NCBI GenBank assembly: GCA_032622095.1
Contig: CP136066.1
Location: 112,673,319-112,737,318, forward strand
Direction of reading: 5' to 3'
From: Siphonodentalium dalli
Taxonomy: Eukaryota; Mollusca; Scaphopoda; Gadilida; Siphonodentaliidae
Length of the DNA: 64,000 bases
Shown: one piece after another, positions 11,666-21,963 of the stretch
How positions within the stretch are numbered: the stretch's first letter is position 1
How the letters are laid out: each line of letters opens with the position of its first letter
The notes under the pieces: model-generated
Told to the model about the DNA's origin: nothing
The model's input: only the letters and a program-made list of their open reading frames with translations
The model's database searches: none
Program-made: the position numbers and the translations under genes

Positions 11666-12390
11666 TTAAGGCAAATTGAAGTGATACCTACGGTAAGTAC
11701 ATGTACAAATGTAGTTTAATAACAAGCCATACCGGGCAAAAATTTAAACAAAAATTTGACCGATATAGCCATCAGTAGGAAACTTCCTTCCAAGGGGTGC
11801 TGTCGTAACATACAGGTATCAAGGTGGACCTCCCTCCCCAATGGGGAGACTATCTAGCCACGTCTCTGATTTCAGTGGTCACACAATGAGTGAACAAGAG
11901 ACCCAGAGCTCTTTCGCAGATAAGTCGTGGCTTCCTATACATGTACATGTACTTAAACTGAGGCCACAGGCGTTTGTTAAGAAAACAAGTAAAATTATAT
12001 ATACAAAAACATGCGTTTGTAAAGCATTACATGTACCGGTATACATATCAATAGAATATTGATGCATTTATAATGTTTGATAAAGTGGCATCCTCAATTT
12101 TACTTGTTTTCTTTACAACAAGTCCGTGTGACTATATCACATGTACAATTAGTTCAAGATTGAACTTAACACTAAACACTGCTTTAATATTTAGTATTAC
12201 CTTTATTTGGAAATAAATTATAATGTGCAATGGACTGAACAGCCAATAGGTTGCTGGACATTTCGTGCCATAGAAGTTTGACATAGAGATGTTTCGCACC
12301 AGGGTTCTGGACATTTCATACCAGTACATGTATCATTTCGACAATTTGTACCATTGAGTATACCGTATTATTTTTTGGAAATAACATTAA
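11666..12390. other. Arm A sequence without a gene
   Basis: Shared in inverted form with 50530-51250. It includes an imperfect inverted pair (AAGAAAACAAGTAAAATTAT and TTTTACTTGTTTTCTTTACA) around 11975-12115. Open frames of 62-97 codons occur on both strands but none has splice signals or recognisable motifs. Confidence 0.5.
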
Positions 12391-12672
12391 AGGTACTCAA
12401 ACCGATTCGATGGTTGCCATATTATCAGATTCCAACAACACATTTTTTTTTGAAATGCCGCTTCGGTTATCAGAATCGATTAAATGCCCAAAAAAACAAA
12501 AAAAAATATGCTAACCAGTCAACAATAGTAAACAATTGCCCAAATTTTCCAAAACCTGTTATTTATCAACATATTGTTCAACACGGGTGGGTTTCTCGAC
12601 TCGAATCAAATATGTTTACCCCCGAAGCCAAGGAAATAGTAATATGAAAGCGTTAATTCAGATTATGTATCT
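12391..12672. mobile_element. TTAA-flanked MITE, short copy
   Basis: Starts AGGTACTCAAACCGAT after TTAA (12387-12390) and ends with degenerate GATTATGTATCT before TTAA (12673-12676), with internal CTCGACTCGAATCAAAT and CCCGAAGCCAAGG. The inner border of the A/A' inverted duplication (12517) lies inside this element. Confidence 0.6.
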
Positions 12673-13348
12673 TTAACTTTGTTGCCACAATTTCAATTTG
12701 TTAATTTTTTTTCGCAAAAAAAGAAAGAAATATGTTTACATGAAATTGTCGGGTTGTCATCATCACGTAACTTTAAATCGTAAACATGTTCGCTTTCATT
12801 AAGTTAACAAAATTAAAATAATTTTTCACATGGTACGCTGCATACGCATGACCAATTACCATTTGTGGGAACCAACGAAACATACAAATGTATATGGTGT
12901 GAAATGACAAATAATATGGTACGAAACAATCAACTGTGTGGTTCAAATTAAGGGTATATATAAACCGGCCATGGTAGGAATTTCTTAGGAAACATCGTTT
13001 GAGCCATCCAACGAACCTTGGTGAATCACCGAGTGATCTATCATAGCCAGGGAAGTGCTTAAATAGACCGATCGGTCTTCCAGTCAGCATGCATCTGGTA
13101 AGAGGGGAGTCAATCTAAACTGTTCTATAATTATCTTTCAACCAATACTAGTACTTGCAAACAATAACAATTATTCTGATTTCTTTTGAAACAAACACAA
13201 TAATTATTTACTGAGAATATTCAATATAAACATCTACAAATTCTTAAACAAACGGAATTTCAATGTTCAAGAAATTTAGAAGTCTCCCTTCTTACAATAC
13301 AACAGTGAAGCAATATGCCAGGAAGACCGATCAATGAATCTATTTTAA
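12673..13348. other. Single-copy-looking DNA, possible promoter
   Basis: No repeat family from elsewhere in the window is seen here. A TATA-like run and a possible first exon are listed separately. A 105-codon minus-strand frame (12773-13090) has no recognisable motif. Confidence 0.4.
12955..13097 (+). promoter_or_regulatory. Possible TATA box and first exon
   Basis: TATATATAA at 12955-12963 is followed about 125 bases later by ATGCATCTG (13089-13097), which runs straight into a GTAAGA donor-like site. This could be a promoter with a first exon holding three codons. No downstream exon was identified, so it may be chance. Confidence 0.2.
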
Positions 13349-13826
13349 AGGTACTCAATCCGTAAAGAGGGTCCCCATCTCAACAGATTCCAACAACAAC
13401 AATCCGATCAGAGGGTCCTATATTACTATTTCTTTGGCTTTGGGGTAAAAAATATTTGATTCGAGTCGAGGAACCCATCAAACAAAGCTCAGAGTTATTA
13501 GATATTGATTTTTGAAATTTGTTAATTTCTCGAGATGAGTACTAATAATTGCCGTCAATTTTGAAACCTGCTCGAGATGATTAGACCAAAACTCTATTCA
13601 AACAGACAAGAATGGATAACTCTAAAATCAAGTGGTAATAATCACGCAATTTTGACTACGTACTGGGCCAGAAAGAATTCCGATAATGAAAAATAATAGA
13701 TTTCTAAAATTGATATCTAACAAATCTGAGCTTTGATGGGTTACTTCCTCGACTCGAATCAAATATTTTTGACCTCCGAAGCCATTGAAATAGTAATTGA
13801 GATGAGTTTTATCGGATTGAGTACCT
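13349..13826. mobile_element. TTAA-flanked MITE, full-length reference copy
   Basis: Complete 478-bp element: AGGTACTCAATCCG at the left, CGGATTGAGTACCT at the right, TTAA on both sides (13345-13348, 13827-13830). Arms of about 150 bp contain GATTCGAGTCGAGGAAC and its complement. This copy shows where family 2 inserted in the 10405-11665 sibling. Confidence 0.85.
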
Positions 13827-13938
13827 TTAACTCAATCAGGCTATTATTGTACATAATGTATATCGGTTGTTCACCTACACTTGTCCAACTGATTTTGGAG
13901 AATATATATACAAGCGAAATGGTTAAAAAAAATATTTA

Positions 13939-14411
13939 TTAATTATAATAAATAATCATCAAATTGGAAGAGTTCAGCATCAGCTCCTTGCTGGCATTGT
14001 TGAATACGGCCCACGTCGGATTACCATCGGAAAAAAACATCGAAAATAGGTTTACTTCCCAAATTGCCATCGTAGTTTTAGAATCTTTTTCCACCAAGAA
14101 TGTGTTGAAAACTGCAGACAACTGTTCTATGCACATTACAGTCCAATAATTTTGACTCTTGGTTGATAAACATTCCTCTAAAACATAAATCTGTCAATAA
14201 AAGTGTCAATTTGTTTCAATTGCGAAACGTCAACCTCCAGTCCAGAATCGAAAATCCAATTCACAATATTCATCGAAAATTCTCAAAACAGCGTCCAACG
14301 TATAGTCCTAGCACAACTCCGTGATATTATATGATTTACACACTTTAGTCATCAATACTTTCTAAATGTCCAAATTATTGAAAATAGTAGATTTGTATCG
14401 TAAGTCGCCAT
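13939..14411 (-). pseudogene. Possible degraded coding sequence, unknown product
   Basis: On the minus strand an ATGGCG start (14411) is followed by stretches of protein-like sequence in changing frames: VDVSQLKQIDTFIDRF, then TVMCIEQLSAVFNTFLVEKD and AIWEVNLFSMFFSDG, ending at 13939. Stops and frame changes break it at least twice, so it is either a pseudogene or chance. I recognise no family. A palindromic CRE lies 78 bases upstream of the start. Composition rich in charged and aromatic residues is the only coding argument. Confidence 0.25.
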
Positions 14412-14897
14412 TAACAAAACAAATGAGAAAACACGTGGACATGTTTACGTCTTATTCCCTCATCTGAAAAAAAGTTGCGTTCCCACGTTGACGTCACGCT
14501 TCTTTGTGCACATAAAACTGGCGAGTGGCTTTTTAGTTTTTCCTTATTATTTTCGACGTCAAAAAGTCATTAAAATCTCGATTTTTACGCTATAAGTTGG
14601 TGTTTTCGAATATGATTCGTTTTTAGTAACCTTAATTCTACGTTATGACACAGGTATAGTTTATTTTACTGAACAAAAAGTTTTATTAACAGTTCCCTTT
14701 TAAGTAAAACAATTCAAATAAGCAAAGTCCAGTATGTACTGGGTGTATTGATTCATGCTGCTTAAAACGCCAGGAAGCTACAGTGAAATAATGAAATATA
14801 CAGTGAAATAAAAAAATTGAATTGAACTTTGGCTTCTAAGAGATACATACAACTGTCAAAAATCATTAGACAGACACACAATTGGCTTTTATATAGT
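14412..14897. other. No gene seen, CRE only
   Basis: Intergenic-like DNA between the degraded frame and the Helitron array. No tandem repeat or RNA gene recognised. Confidence 0.4.
14489..14496 (-). promoter_or_regulatory. CRE-type TGACGTCA
   Basis: Perfect palindromic CREB/ATF site in a locally GC-richer stretch, 78 bases upstream of the ATG at 14411 on the minus strand. Eight-base sites occur by chance, so a promoter role is only suggested by position. Confidence 0.25.
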
Positions 14898-15710
14898 ACT
14901 AGCTGGTGGACCCGACTTCGTCCGGGCTGTTTCCCCTCTGCTTTTCGCCGGATTGCGCGATGTGACCTTGAATTGACCATTTTTAAGTTCAAGGTCAGGT
15001 CGGGGTCACGGTTTGACCCGTCCAAAACACTCCCTGGACAAAATTACCCGACAAAAGTACCCGTCGAAATCCGTCCGGTTTTATCCGATTTGACCTTGAA
15101 TTGAGCATTTTGAAGTCAAGGTCAGGTCGGGTCACAATTTGACCCGTCCAAAACACTCCTCGACAAAAGTAACCTTAGGTATCAAATTTCTTTGAAATCC
15201 CGTCAAAATTCACGATTTGACCTTGAATTGACCATTTTGAAGGTCAAGGTCAGGTCAGGGTCACAATTTGACCCGTCCAAAACACTTCCTGGACAAAAGT
15301 ACCCCTAGGTATCAAATTTCGTCGAAAGCGTCCGTTTTACCCGATCTGACCTTGAATTGACCTTTGTGAAGGTCAAGGTCAGGTCGGGGTAACAATTTGA
15401 CCCGTTCAAAAGACTCCACGGACAAAAGTATCTCTAGGTATCAAATTTCGTCGAAAGCGTCCGTTTTACCCGATTTGACTTTGAATTGACCTTTGTGAAG
15501 GTCAAGGTCAGGTCGGGGTAACAATTTGACCCGTTCAAAAGACTCCACGGACAAAAGTATATCTGAGTCACGATTTGATCCATCAAAAACACTCCCTGGA
15601 CAAAAGTAATTCTATGTATCAAATTTCGTCAAAATCCGGCTGGCAGTTTTCCCAGACATAGCTAACAGACAAACAAACAGACAGACAGAAGTCCCAAAAT
15701 ATATATTAGA
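14898..15710 (-). mobile_element. Helitron, unit 1 of an end-to-end array
   Basis: On the minus strand it starts TCTAATATATATTTTGG (15710) and ends in hairpin GCCCGGACGAAGTCGGG, seven bases, then CTAG (14898), followed by T. This matches the canonical Helitron rule of 5' TC, 3' hairpin plus CTRR, insertion between A and T. The core is about five monomers of roughly 120 bp (GACCTTGAATTGACC, GGTCAAGGTCAGGTCGGGG, GACCCGTCCAAAACACTCC), followed by CAGACAGACAGA. No protein is encoded. Confidence 0.75.
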
Positions 15711-16384
15711 CTAGCCGATGAGCCCGTCGTGGTCCGGGCTATTCAAAAACCAAATTTCAAGTCGAAAGCTCCACCGGTTTCCGAGATCTGGTCTGCGCAT
15801 GCGCGAAGCTGGCGTCGCACGGGCTCGGCGACCCGATAAAATTCGTATCCGGGGCAAGATACATTCACATACCAAATTTCAAGTCGATAGCTCCACCCGT
15901 TTCCGAGATCTCGTCTGCGCATGCGCATGCGCGAAGCTGGCGTCGCACGGGCTCGGCGACCCGATAAAATTTGTATACGGGGCAAGATACATTCACATAG
16001 CAAATTTCAAGTCGATAGCTCCACCCGTTTCCGAGATCTCGTCTGCGCATGCGCGAAGCTGGCGTCGCACGGGCTCGGCGACCCGATAAAATTTGTATCC
16101 GGGGAAAGATACATTCACATACCAAATTTCAAGTCGATAGCTCCACCCGTTTCCGAGATCTCGTCTGCGCATGCGCGAAGCGGGCGCCGCACGGGCTCGC
16201 AAATACGACAACGTCCACCGCCTGGTCAAACTACACACACGTACCAAGTTTGGTCCCGATTGGTCGAGATTCGTAGATTTGTATCAATGACAAACATACA
16301 GACAAACATACAGGCAAACATACAGACAAACATACAGACAAACATACAAACAAACAGACAGAGGTCTTCAAAATATATATGAGA
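15711..16384 (-). mobile_element. Helitron, unit 2 of the array
   Basis: Abuts unit 1 with no spacer. The minus-strand 3' end is a GCCCG/CGGGC hairpin, seven bases, CTAG at 15711-15714; the 5' end is TCTCATATATATTTTGAAG. The core is 122-bp monomers (TTTCAAGTCGATAGCTCCAC, CGCATGCGCGAAGC, GGGCTCGGCGACCCG) and the tail is repeated ACAAACATACAG. The long overlapping open frames on both strands here come from the GC-rich monomers and are not genes. Confidence 0.75.
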
Positions 16385-17065
16385 CTAGCCGATGAGCCCA
16401 ACGTTGTCCGGGCTATTCAAAAAACAAATTTCAAGTCGATAACTCTACCCAGCCCGACATTGTCCGGGCTATTCAAAAACCAAATTTCAAGTCGATAGAT
16501 CAAGTCGATAGCTCCACCCGTTTCCGAGATCTCGTCTGCGCATGCGCGAAGCGGGCGCCGCACGAGCTCGCCGACCCGATAAAATTCGTATCCGGGGCAA
16601 GATACATTCACACACCAAATTTCAAGTCGATAGCTCCACCCGTTTCCGAGATCTCGTCTGCGCATGTGCGAAGCTGGCGTCGCACGGGGTCGGCGACCCG
16701 ATAAAATTCGTATCCTGGGCAAGATACATTCACATAGCAAATTTCAAGTCGATAGCTCCACCCGTTTACGAGATCTCGTCTGCGCATGCGCGAAGCTGGC
16801 GTCGCACGGGCTCGGCGACCCGATAAAATTTGTATCCGGGGCAAGATACATTCACATAGCAAATTTCAAGTCGATAGATCCACCTGTTTCCGAGATCTCG
16901 TCTGTGCATGCGCGAAGCGGGCGCCGCACGGGCTCGCCAATACGACAACAAGGACCGCCTGGTCAAACTACACGCACGTACCAAGTTTCGTCCCGATCGG
17001 TCGAGAATCGTATTAATGACAAACAGACAGACAGACAGACAGAGGTCTTCAAAATATATATGAGA
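16385..17065 (-). mobile_element. Helitron, unit 3 of the array
   Basis: Same ends as unit 2 and joined to it directly (GAGA next to CTAG). It holds a short internal duplication of the head (GCCCGACATTGTCCGGGCT near 16452), four 122-bp monomers and an ACAGACAGACAGAC tail. Confidence 0.75.
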
Positions 17066-17582
17066 CTAGCCGATGAGCCTGACGTTGTCCGGGCTATTCA
17101 AAAACCAAATTTCAAGTCGATAGCTCTGCCCGTTTCCGAGATCTGGTCTGCGCATGCGCGAAACTGGCGTCGCGCGGGCTCGGCGACCCGATAAAATTCG
17201 TATCCGGGGCAAGATACATTCACATACCAAATTTCAAGTCGATAGCTCCACCCGTTTCCGAGATCTGGTCTGCGCATGCGCGAAGCTGTTTCGTCCAGAT
17301 CGGTCGAGAATCGTAGATTTGTATCAATGACATACATATACATACAGACAGACAGACAGACAAATTTCAAGTCGATAGCTCCACCCGTTTCCGAGATCTC
17401 GTCTGCGCATGCGCTGCACGGGCGCCGCACGGACTCGCCAATACGACAACGCCCACCGCCTGGTCAAACTACACACACGTACCAAGTTTCGTCCCGATCG
17501 GTCGAGAATCGTAGATTTGTATAAATGACAAACAAACATACATACAGACAGACCAACAGAGGTCTTCAAAATATATATGAGA
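17066..17582 (-). mobile_element. Helitron, unit 4 of the array, deleted inside
   Basis: Same ends. A tail fragment (GTCGAGAATCGTAGATTTG then CAGACAGACAGACA) sits at 17300-17362 in the middle of the core, so an internal rearrangement or template switch has occurred. Confidence 0.7.
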
Positions 17583-18599
17583 CTAGCAGGTTAGCCCGCC
17601 ACGGGCAGCAATCGTCAGAAACATGACAATTTTTTATTTTTTAATTTAATTTTTTGTTTTTCAATGAGTTAATTGTGCCTTTTTAATTTTTTAATTTAAT
17701 TTTTGTTTTTCAATTTTACCCGATTGTTTTTGTTTTTCAATGAGTTAATTGTGCCTTTTTAATTTACTGGCTTTTTAAAATAATTTTTTTTAATAATTTT
17801 TTTTATTTAAATTTTTTTTTTTCAATTTGACACAATTTAACCCGTCCATGACACTTCTCGTAGGTAGCAAGTTTGAGCTCAATCGGACTCGGTAAAATTC
17901 GTACCCGGGGCAAGATACATTCACATACCAAATTTCAAGTCGATAGCTCCACCGGTTTCCGAGATCTCGTCTGCGCATGCGCTGCACGGGCGTCGCACGG
18001 AGTCGGCGACCCGATAAAATTTGTATCCGGGGCAAGATACATTCACGTAGCAAATTTCAAGTCGATAGCTCCACCCGTTTGCGAGATAACGCATTCTTTG
18101 TTTTTCAATGAGTTAATTCATGGTACCCGTCCTAACTAAACTTCAGAGCGGACAGTCAATTAATCCCGTCGTGAAATCCCTCTGCATAATATTTCGAGCT
18201 CTTAGATCAATTCTGCCTTTTTAGTTTCATTTCGTCCGCGTCCGTATTTCGGACGCATGGGTCAGTCGTTTAGCCACGATCATTGGAATACACTTCCGTA
18301 TTTCTGACGCATGTGGTGTGTCGTTTAGAAACGACCATATCAATAAAGAGCGTTAGTTACTAAAACCTCCGTATAAGGTATAGATAAAGAGTGTTGTTGC
18401 CTTAACCCCCGCCGTGCCTTTGCAGTGATTTGGGAGTGGATAAAGGGTGCTCAGGGCTTCTCGAAAACCCGACTACGACGATACCCGTGGGTTTTTACAT
18501 TTAGATGGGAAGTTTGAACTCAATCGGTACACGCGTTTGGGATTCTATGAAGTACACACATACACATATACAAAGTCTCAAATTATATAGTATAGAAGA
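17583..18599 (-). mobile_element. Helitron, unit 5, variant family
   Basis: Head CTAGCAGGTTAGCCCGCCAC can fold as GCCCGCCACGGGC; the minus-strand start is TCTTCTATACTATATAATTT. The interior begins with AT-rich TTTTTAATTTAATTTTT runs, has about two 122-bp monomers (17880-18085), and ends in sequence not shared with units 2-4. It is a different family joined to the same array. Confidence 0.6.
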
Positions 18600-18850
18600 C
18601 TAGCAGGTTAGCCCGCCCCTGGCGTGCTTGGTCAGAAACATGACATTTTTTTAAATACATTTTTAACGATTGATTCGTTAATTGAACTGAATGGTCAGAA
18701 TACAGAATTGAAAACGCGAGGAGACAATCAATGAGTTAATTCTGCCTTTATATCAAGAGAAATTATGGTCTTACCATGGACCAATAACAATTCAAGTACA
18801 AAAGGTAATTAAATTGTAAATTGTAAAGGCTGAGAAATGGACCTCAATGG
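18600..18850 (-). mobile_element. Helitron unit 6, truncated
   Basis: Begins CTAGCAGGTTAGCCCGCCCC directly at the end of unit 5, sharing GGTCAGAAACATGACA with unit 5. No TC end or CAGA tract was found, so only the 3' portion is recognisable and the inner limit is approximate. Confidence 0.5.
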
Positions 18851-19099
18851 GCTGGGATTTTACTCCATCTTTGTGTTTAAGTAGCGTTATACACCGAAAA
18901 TTACGGTATTAGTACTATTTACTTGTGTGTAACAGTGATTAATTGAATTTTTCTAAAACATGGAAAATTCCAAATTTTGGTCTGTAAAGACACATTTTTC
19001 CCAATTCGAACGGACCCGGACCCATTCCCAAAATAGGCAGAAAAATCCCTGGCCAGATGTTTTATGGCTGCCTGTTTTTCGGCCAGTCGGATTCAAAGC

Positions 19100-20160
19100 G
19101 TTAAGTCTTGAAGTTCTGGAGAAGACATTTTAATGATTATTATGGATGGAAAGAGTTATGTCCCTACTCTGCCCATATTTGACCCGGTGACCCCATTTGT
19201 AAAAATTTAATCCCGTTTACACAAGAACCCTCCAAACCAAATATAAGCTAAGTACGACTAACAATTCTTGAGAAGAAAGTTATAAGAATTACTATGGAGG
19301 GCAGAAGTTATATCCCTGGCTCCATTACTGTTTGTCCTGGTGGCCCCCTTTTGAACAAATCTGAGTCTGTCACCTATAGAATCAACACAAATATGACCCC
19401 ACTTTGTCTTGCGGTTCTGGAGAAGAAAATAAATTAAGAACTAGCCGATGAGCCCGACCAAAGTTCAAGTCGATAGCTCTACCCAGCCCGACATTGTCCG
19501 GGCTATTCAAAAACCAAATTTCAAGTCGATAGCTCTACCCGTTTCCGAGATCTGGTCTGCGCATGCGCGAAGCTGGCGTCGCACGGGCTCGGCGACCCGA
19601 TAAAATTCGTATCCGGGGCAAGATACATTCACATAGCAAATTTCAAGTCGATAGCTCCACCCGTTTCCGAGATCTCGTCTGCGCATGCGCTGCACGGGCG
19701 CCGCACGGGCTCGCCAATACGACAACGTCCACCGCCTGGTCAAACTACACACACGTACCAAGTTTCGTCCCGATCGGTCGAGAATCGTAGATTTGTATCA
19801 ATGACAGACAAACATACAAACATACAGACAAACAGAGGTCTTCAAAATATATATGAGATTACTATGGAGGGAAAGAGTTATATCCCGGGCTCCGCTCATA
19901 TTTTATCCACTGACCCCATTTGAACAAACTCGCCCAAGGACCCTCCATACCAAATATAAGCTAACTAGCCCTGATTGCTCTTGAGAAGATGTTTTATGAA
20001 TAACTATGGAGTGGAAGAGTTATGGTGACCCTAATTGAATTAGATCTGAATCGCAGTCACACAAAATATGAACCCATTCAGTCTTATGGTTCTGGAGTAG
20101 AAGATTTTTTATGAATTTATGACGGATGGAAGAATGACTATAGCTCCACCAGACACTTCC
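19100..20160. repeat. Satellite GGAGAAGATGTTTTAAGAAT with Helitron inserted
   Basis: Monomers of about 135-145 bp: ATGGAGGGAAAGAGTTATAT, CCTGGCTCC, GACCC(C/A)ATTTGAACAAA, GGACCCTCCATACCAAATAT, GGTTCTGGAGAAGA. The same satellite returns at 21561-21935. A Helitron at 19441-19857 interrupts one monomer. Confidence 0.75.
19441..19857 (-). mobile_element. Solitary Helitron with a clean empty site
   Basis: Begins CTAGCCGATGAGCCCGACC, contains two to three 122-bp monomers and ends ATATATATGAGA. The surrounding satellite gives the unoccupied sequence: AAGAATTACTATGG (as at 19286) is split here into AAGAA and TTACTATGG. Insertion between A and T without target duplication is the Helitron signature. 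Confidence 0.8.
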
Positions 20161-20186
20161 TTCAGAGCTGAGCCAAAAAAAAAAAA

Positions 20187-21137
20187 CAAGAGGTGGCATC
20201 AGAGATGCTGTGTCTCGTTTTCGGTATCTTACCGCCGGTGGCTACCGCCAATTGATGTGCATCGGTAGACTAATTAATAGGTAAAATCGAAAAATGACTA
20301 ATTAAGGGCCATAACTCCATAAAATTTTATCGGGCCAGGCTGGTTTTCGAACTCGTCCAAAATATTCTTGGCAAGTATGTCTATTCCAAATTTTAAACAA
20401 ATCGGAGGACGTTTGTTGAAGTTATCGCGCTGAGCTAAAAATTCGTGAAATTTAAGTCTAATTAAGGGCCATAACTCTATCAAATTTTATCGGACCAGGC
20501 CGGTTTTCGAACTCATCCGAGATATTCTTGGGAGACACCTATATACCAAATTTCAATCAAATCGGATAACGTTTGTTGAAGTTATCGCGCTAACGAGCTG
20601 AAAATTCGTGAAAAATGACTAATTAAGGGCCATAACTCTATCAAATTTTATCGGACCAGGCTGGTTTTCGAACTCATCCGAGATATTCTTGGGAGACAGC
20701 TATAAACCAAATTTCAATCAAATCGGATAACGTTTGTTGAAGTTATCGCGCTAACGAGCTGAAAATTCGTGAAAAATGACTAATTAAGGGCCATAACTCT
20801 ATCAAATTTTATCGGACCAGGCTGGTTTTCGAACTCATCCGAGATATTCTTGGGAGACAGCTATAAACCAAATTTCAATCAAATCGGATAACGTTTGTGG
20901 AAGTTATCGCGCTAACGAGCTGAAAATTCAAAGGGCCATAACTCTGTAATAAATGTGCGGACGAACCCGATTTTTTGTCTGCAGCTTACGTGCATGGATA
21001 TGTACTCACACACCAATTTTTTTTTTAATCCGTCAATAAACGGTTGAGTTATAAGCAAAACACGCCGCCCGCCCGTCCGCCGCCCGCCAACCGTCCCCCA
21101 TCAAACTATAAGTCGAGTTTTGAAAAAAAACTCGACT
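20187..21137 (-). mobile_element. Helitron2-like element, family 4
   Basis: Left end CAAGAGGTG, then palindrome GCATCAGAGATGC and GTGTCTCGTTTTCGG. Right end hairpin AGTCGAGTTTTGAAAA/AAAACTCGACT. The core is four to five monomers of about 161 bp (AAGGGCCATAACTC at 20304, 20464, 20625, 20786, 20931) with GACCAGGCTGGTTTTCGAAC. Distally a CCGCCCGCCCGTCCGCC tract precedes the hairpin. On the minus strand the 3' end is hairpin plus CTTG, followed by T. The terminal complementarity is weaker than in families 2, 3 and 5. Confidence 0.7.
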
Positions 21138-21560
21138 AAAAAAAACCTCACAGATAAGGGATGTGTCATAACTTATGCATGAAATATCATAAATAATTAC
21201 AAGAAAAGTTTCAAATGGAATTAAAACAGAAGAGAATATCCCCTAGATATCCCATATAACTCATAAAACCTAGCTGTTATCATATAACAAAGACATTTAA
21301 ATAGAATCTTTGGATGGAGAAGTATTAAGTGCTTTATAGCTCTGTCTTTTTTATCAGAACATACACATTTGAACACACCTGGAACTCAATTATCCAAGGA
21401 CCATCACAACAAATAATAAATCAATCAACAAGGTGGTATGAGAATATAATTTAGGAGATTCAGTGGTAATTGTCCAGTTCCTTTTTGTCTGGCTGACCCC
21501 ATCTGAATCCCATCCCTTCATACCAAATGTCAGATTGATCAGACGGGTTGTTCCAGAGAA
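21138..21560. other. No gene seen
   Basis: AT-rich DNA leading into another block of the GGAGAAGATGTTTTAAGAAT satellite. A 98-codon minus-strand frame overlapping 21390-21686 is satellite sequence, not a gene. Confidence 0.45.
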
Positions 21561-21935
21561 GATGTTTTGATGAGTATCAGTAGTTTCATTGTGAGAAAAG
21601 TGCAATATCCCTAGCTCCGCCAATTTTTTGACCCGTCGACCCCATTTCAACAAATCTGGATCCCAGTCACAAAAAGGACCCTCCATACGAAATATGAGCT
21701 GAATAATCTTGATGAAGATGTTTTAAGAATTATGATGGAGGAAAAGAGTTATGTACCTGGCTCCACCTCAATTTGACCAGGTGACCTCATTTGAACAAAT
21801 TTGTATCCAAGTCACCAAGGGAACATCCACACCAAATATATGACCCCAATCGGTCTTATGCTTCTGGAGAAGATGTTTAAAGAATTATTGAAGGATAGAC
21901 GGACGAGCAGACAAATAAATAATACAAGTGTAGAA
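21561..21935. repeat. GGAGAAGATGTTTTAAGAAT satellite, second block
   Basis: Two to three monomers of the satellite at 19100-20160 (GATGGAGGAAAAGAGTTATG, CATTTGAACAAAT), ending in GACGGACGAGCAGACAAATA. It lies just downstream of the host exon at 21964 and is presumably intronic. Confidence 0.7.
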
Positions 21936-21963
21936 GGATAAGTATTCATTGTCAATTACTTAC

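Larger units (their letters stand above)
6107..12517 (+). repeat. Large inverted-repeat arm A
   Basis: This block is an inverted, slightly diverged copy of 48318-53318. Collinear landmarks are GCGAAAACTTGCTTTATAAT (6134), the hairpin near 6366-6452, GGTATACTGTTTTGCACC (8778), a G homopolymer (9300), two foldback elements, GGCAAATTGAAGTGAT (11670) and GAAATGCCGCTTCGGTTATC (12452). Arm A holds two insertions that A' lacks (6712-8769; 10405-11665), and A' holds one that A lacks (48380-50512). Confidence 0.9.

Noticed and set aside
15718-17569. Long open frames (up to 176 codons) overlapping on both strands
   Set aside because: They come from GC-rich 122-bp monomers lacking stops in several frames; they repeat the same phrases in opposite frames and end with the satellite.
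14898-19460. CGATGAG-stem-loop heads resembling a hammerhead ribozyme core
   Set aside because: The required GAAA after the stem is absent and the CUGA core is altered; the hairpin plus CTAG is fully explained as a Helitron 3' end.
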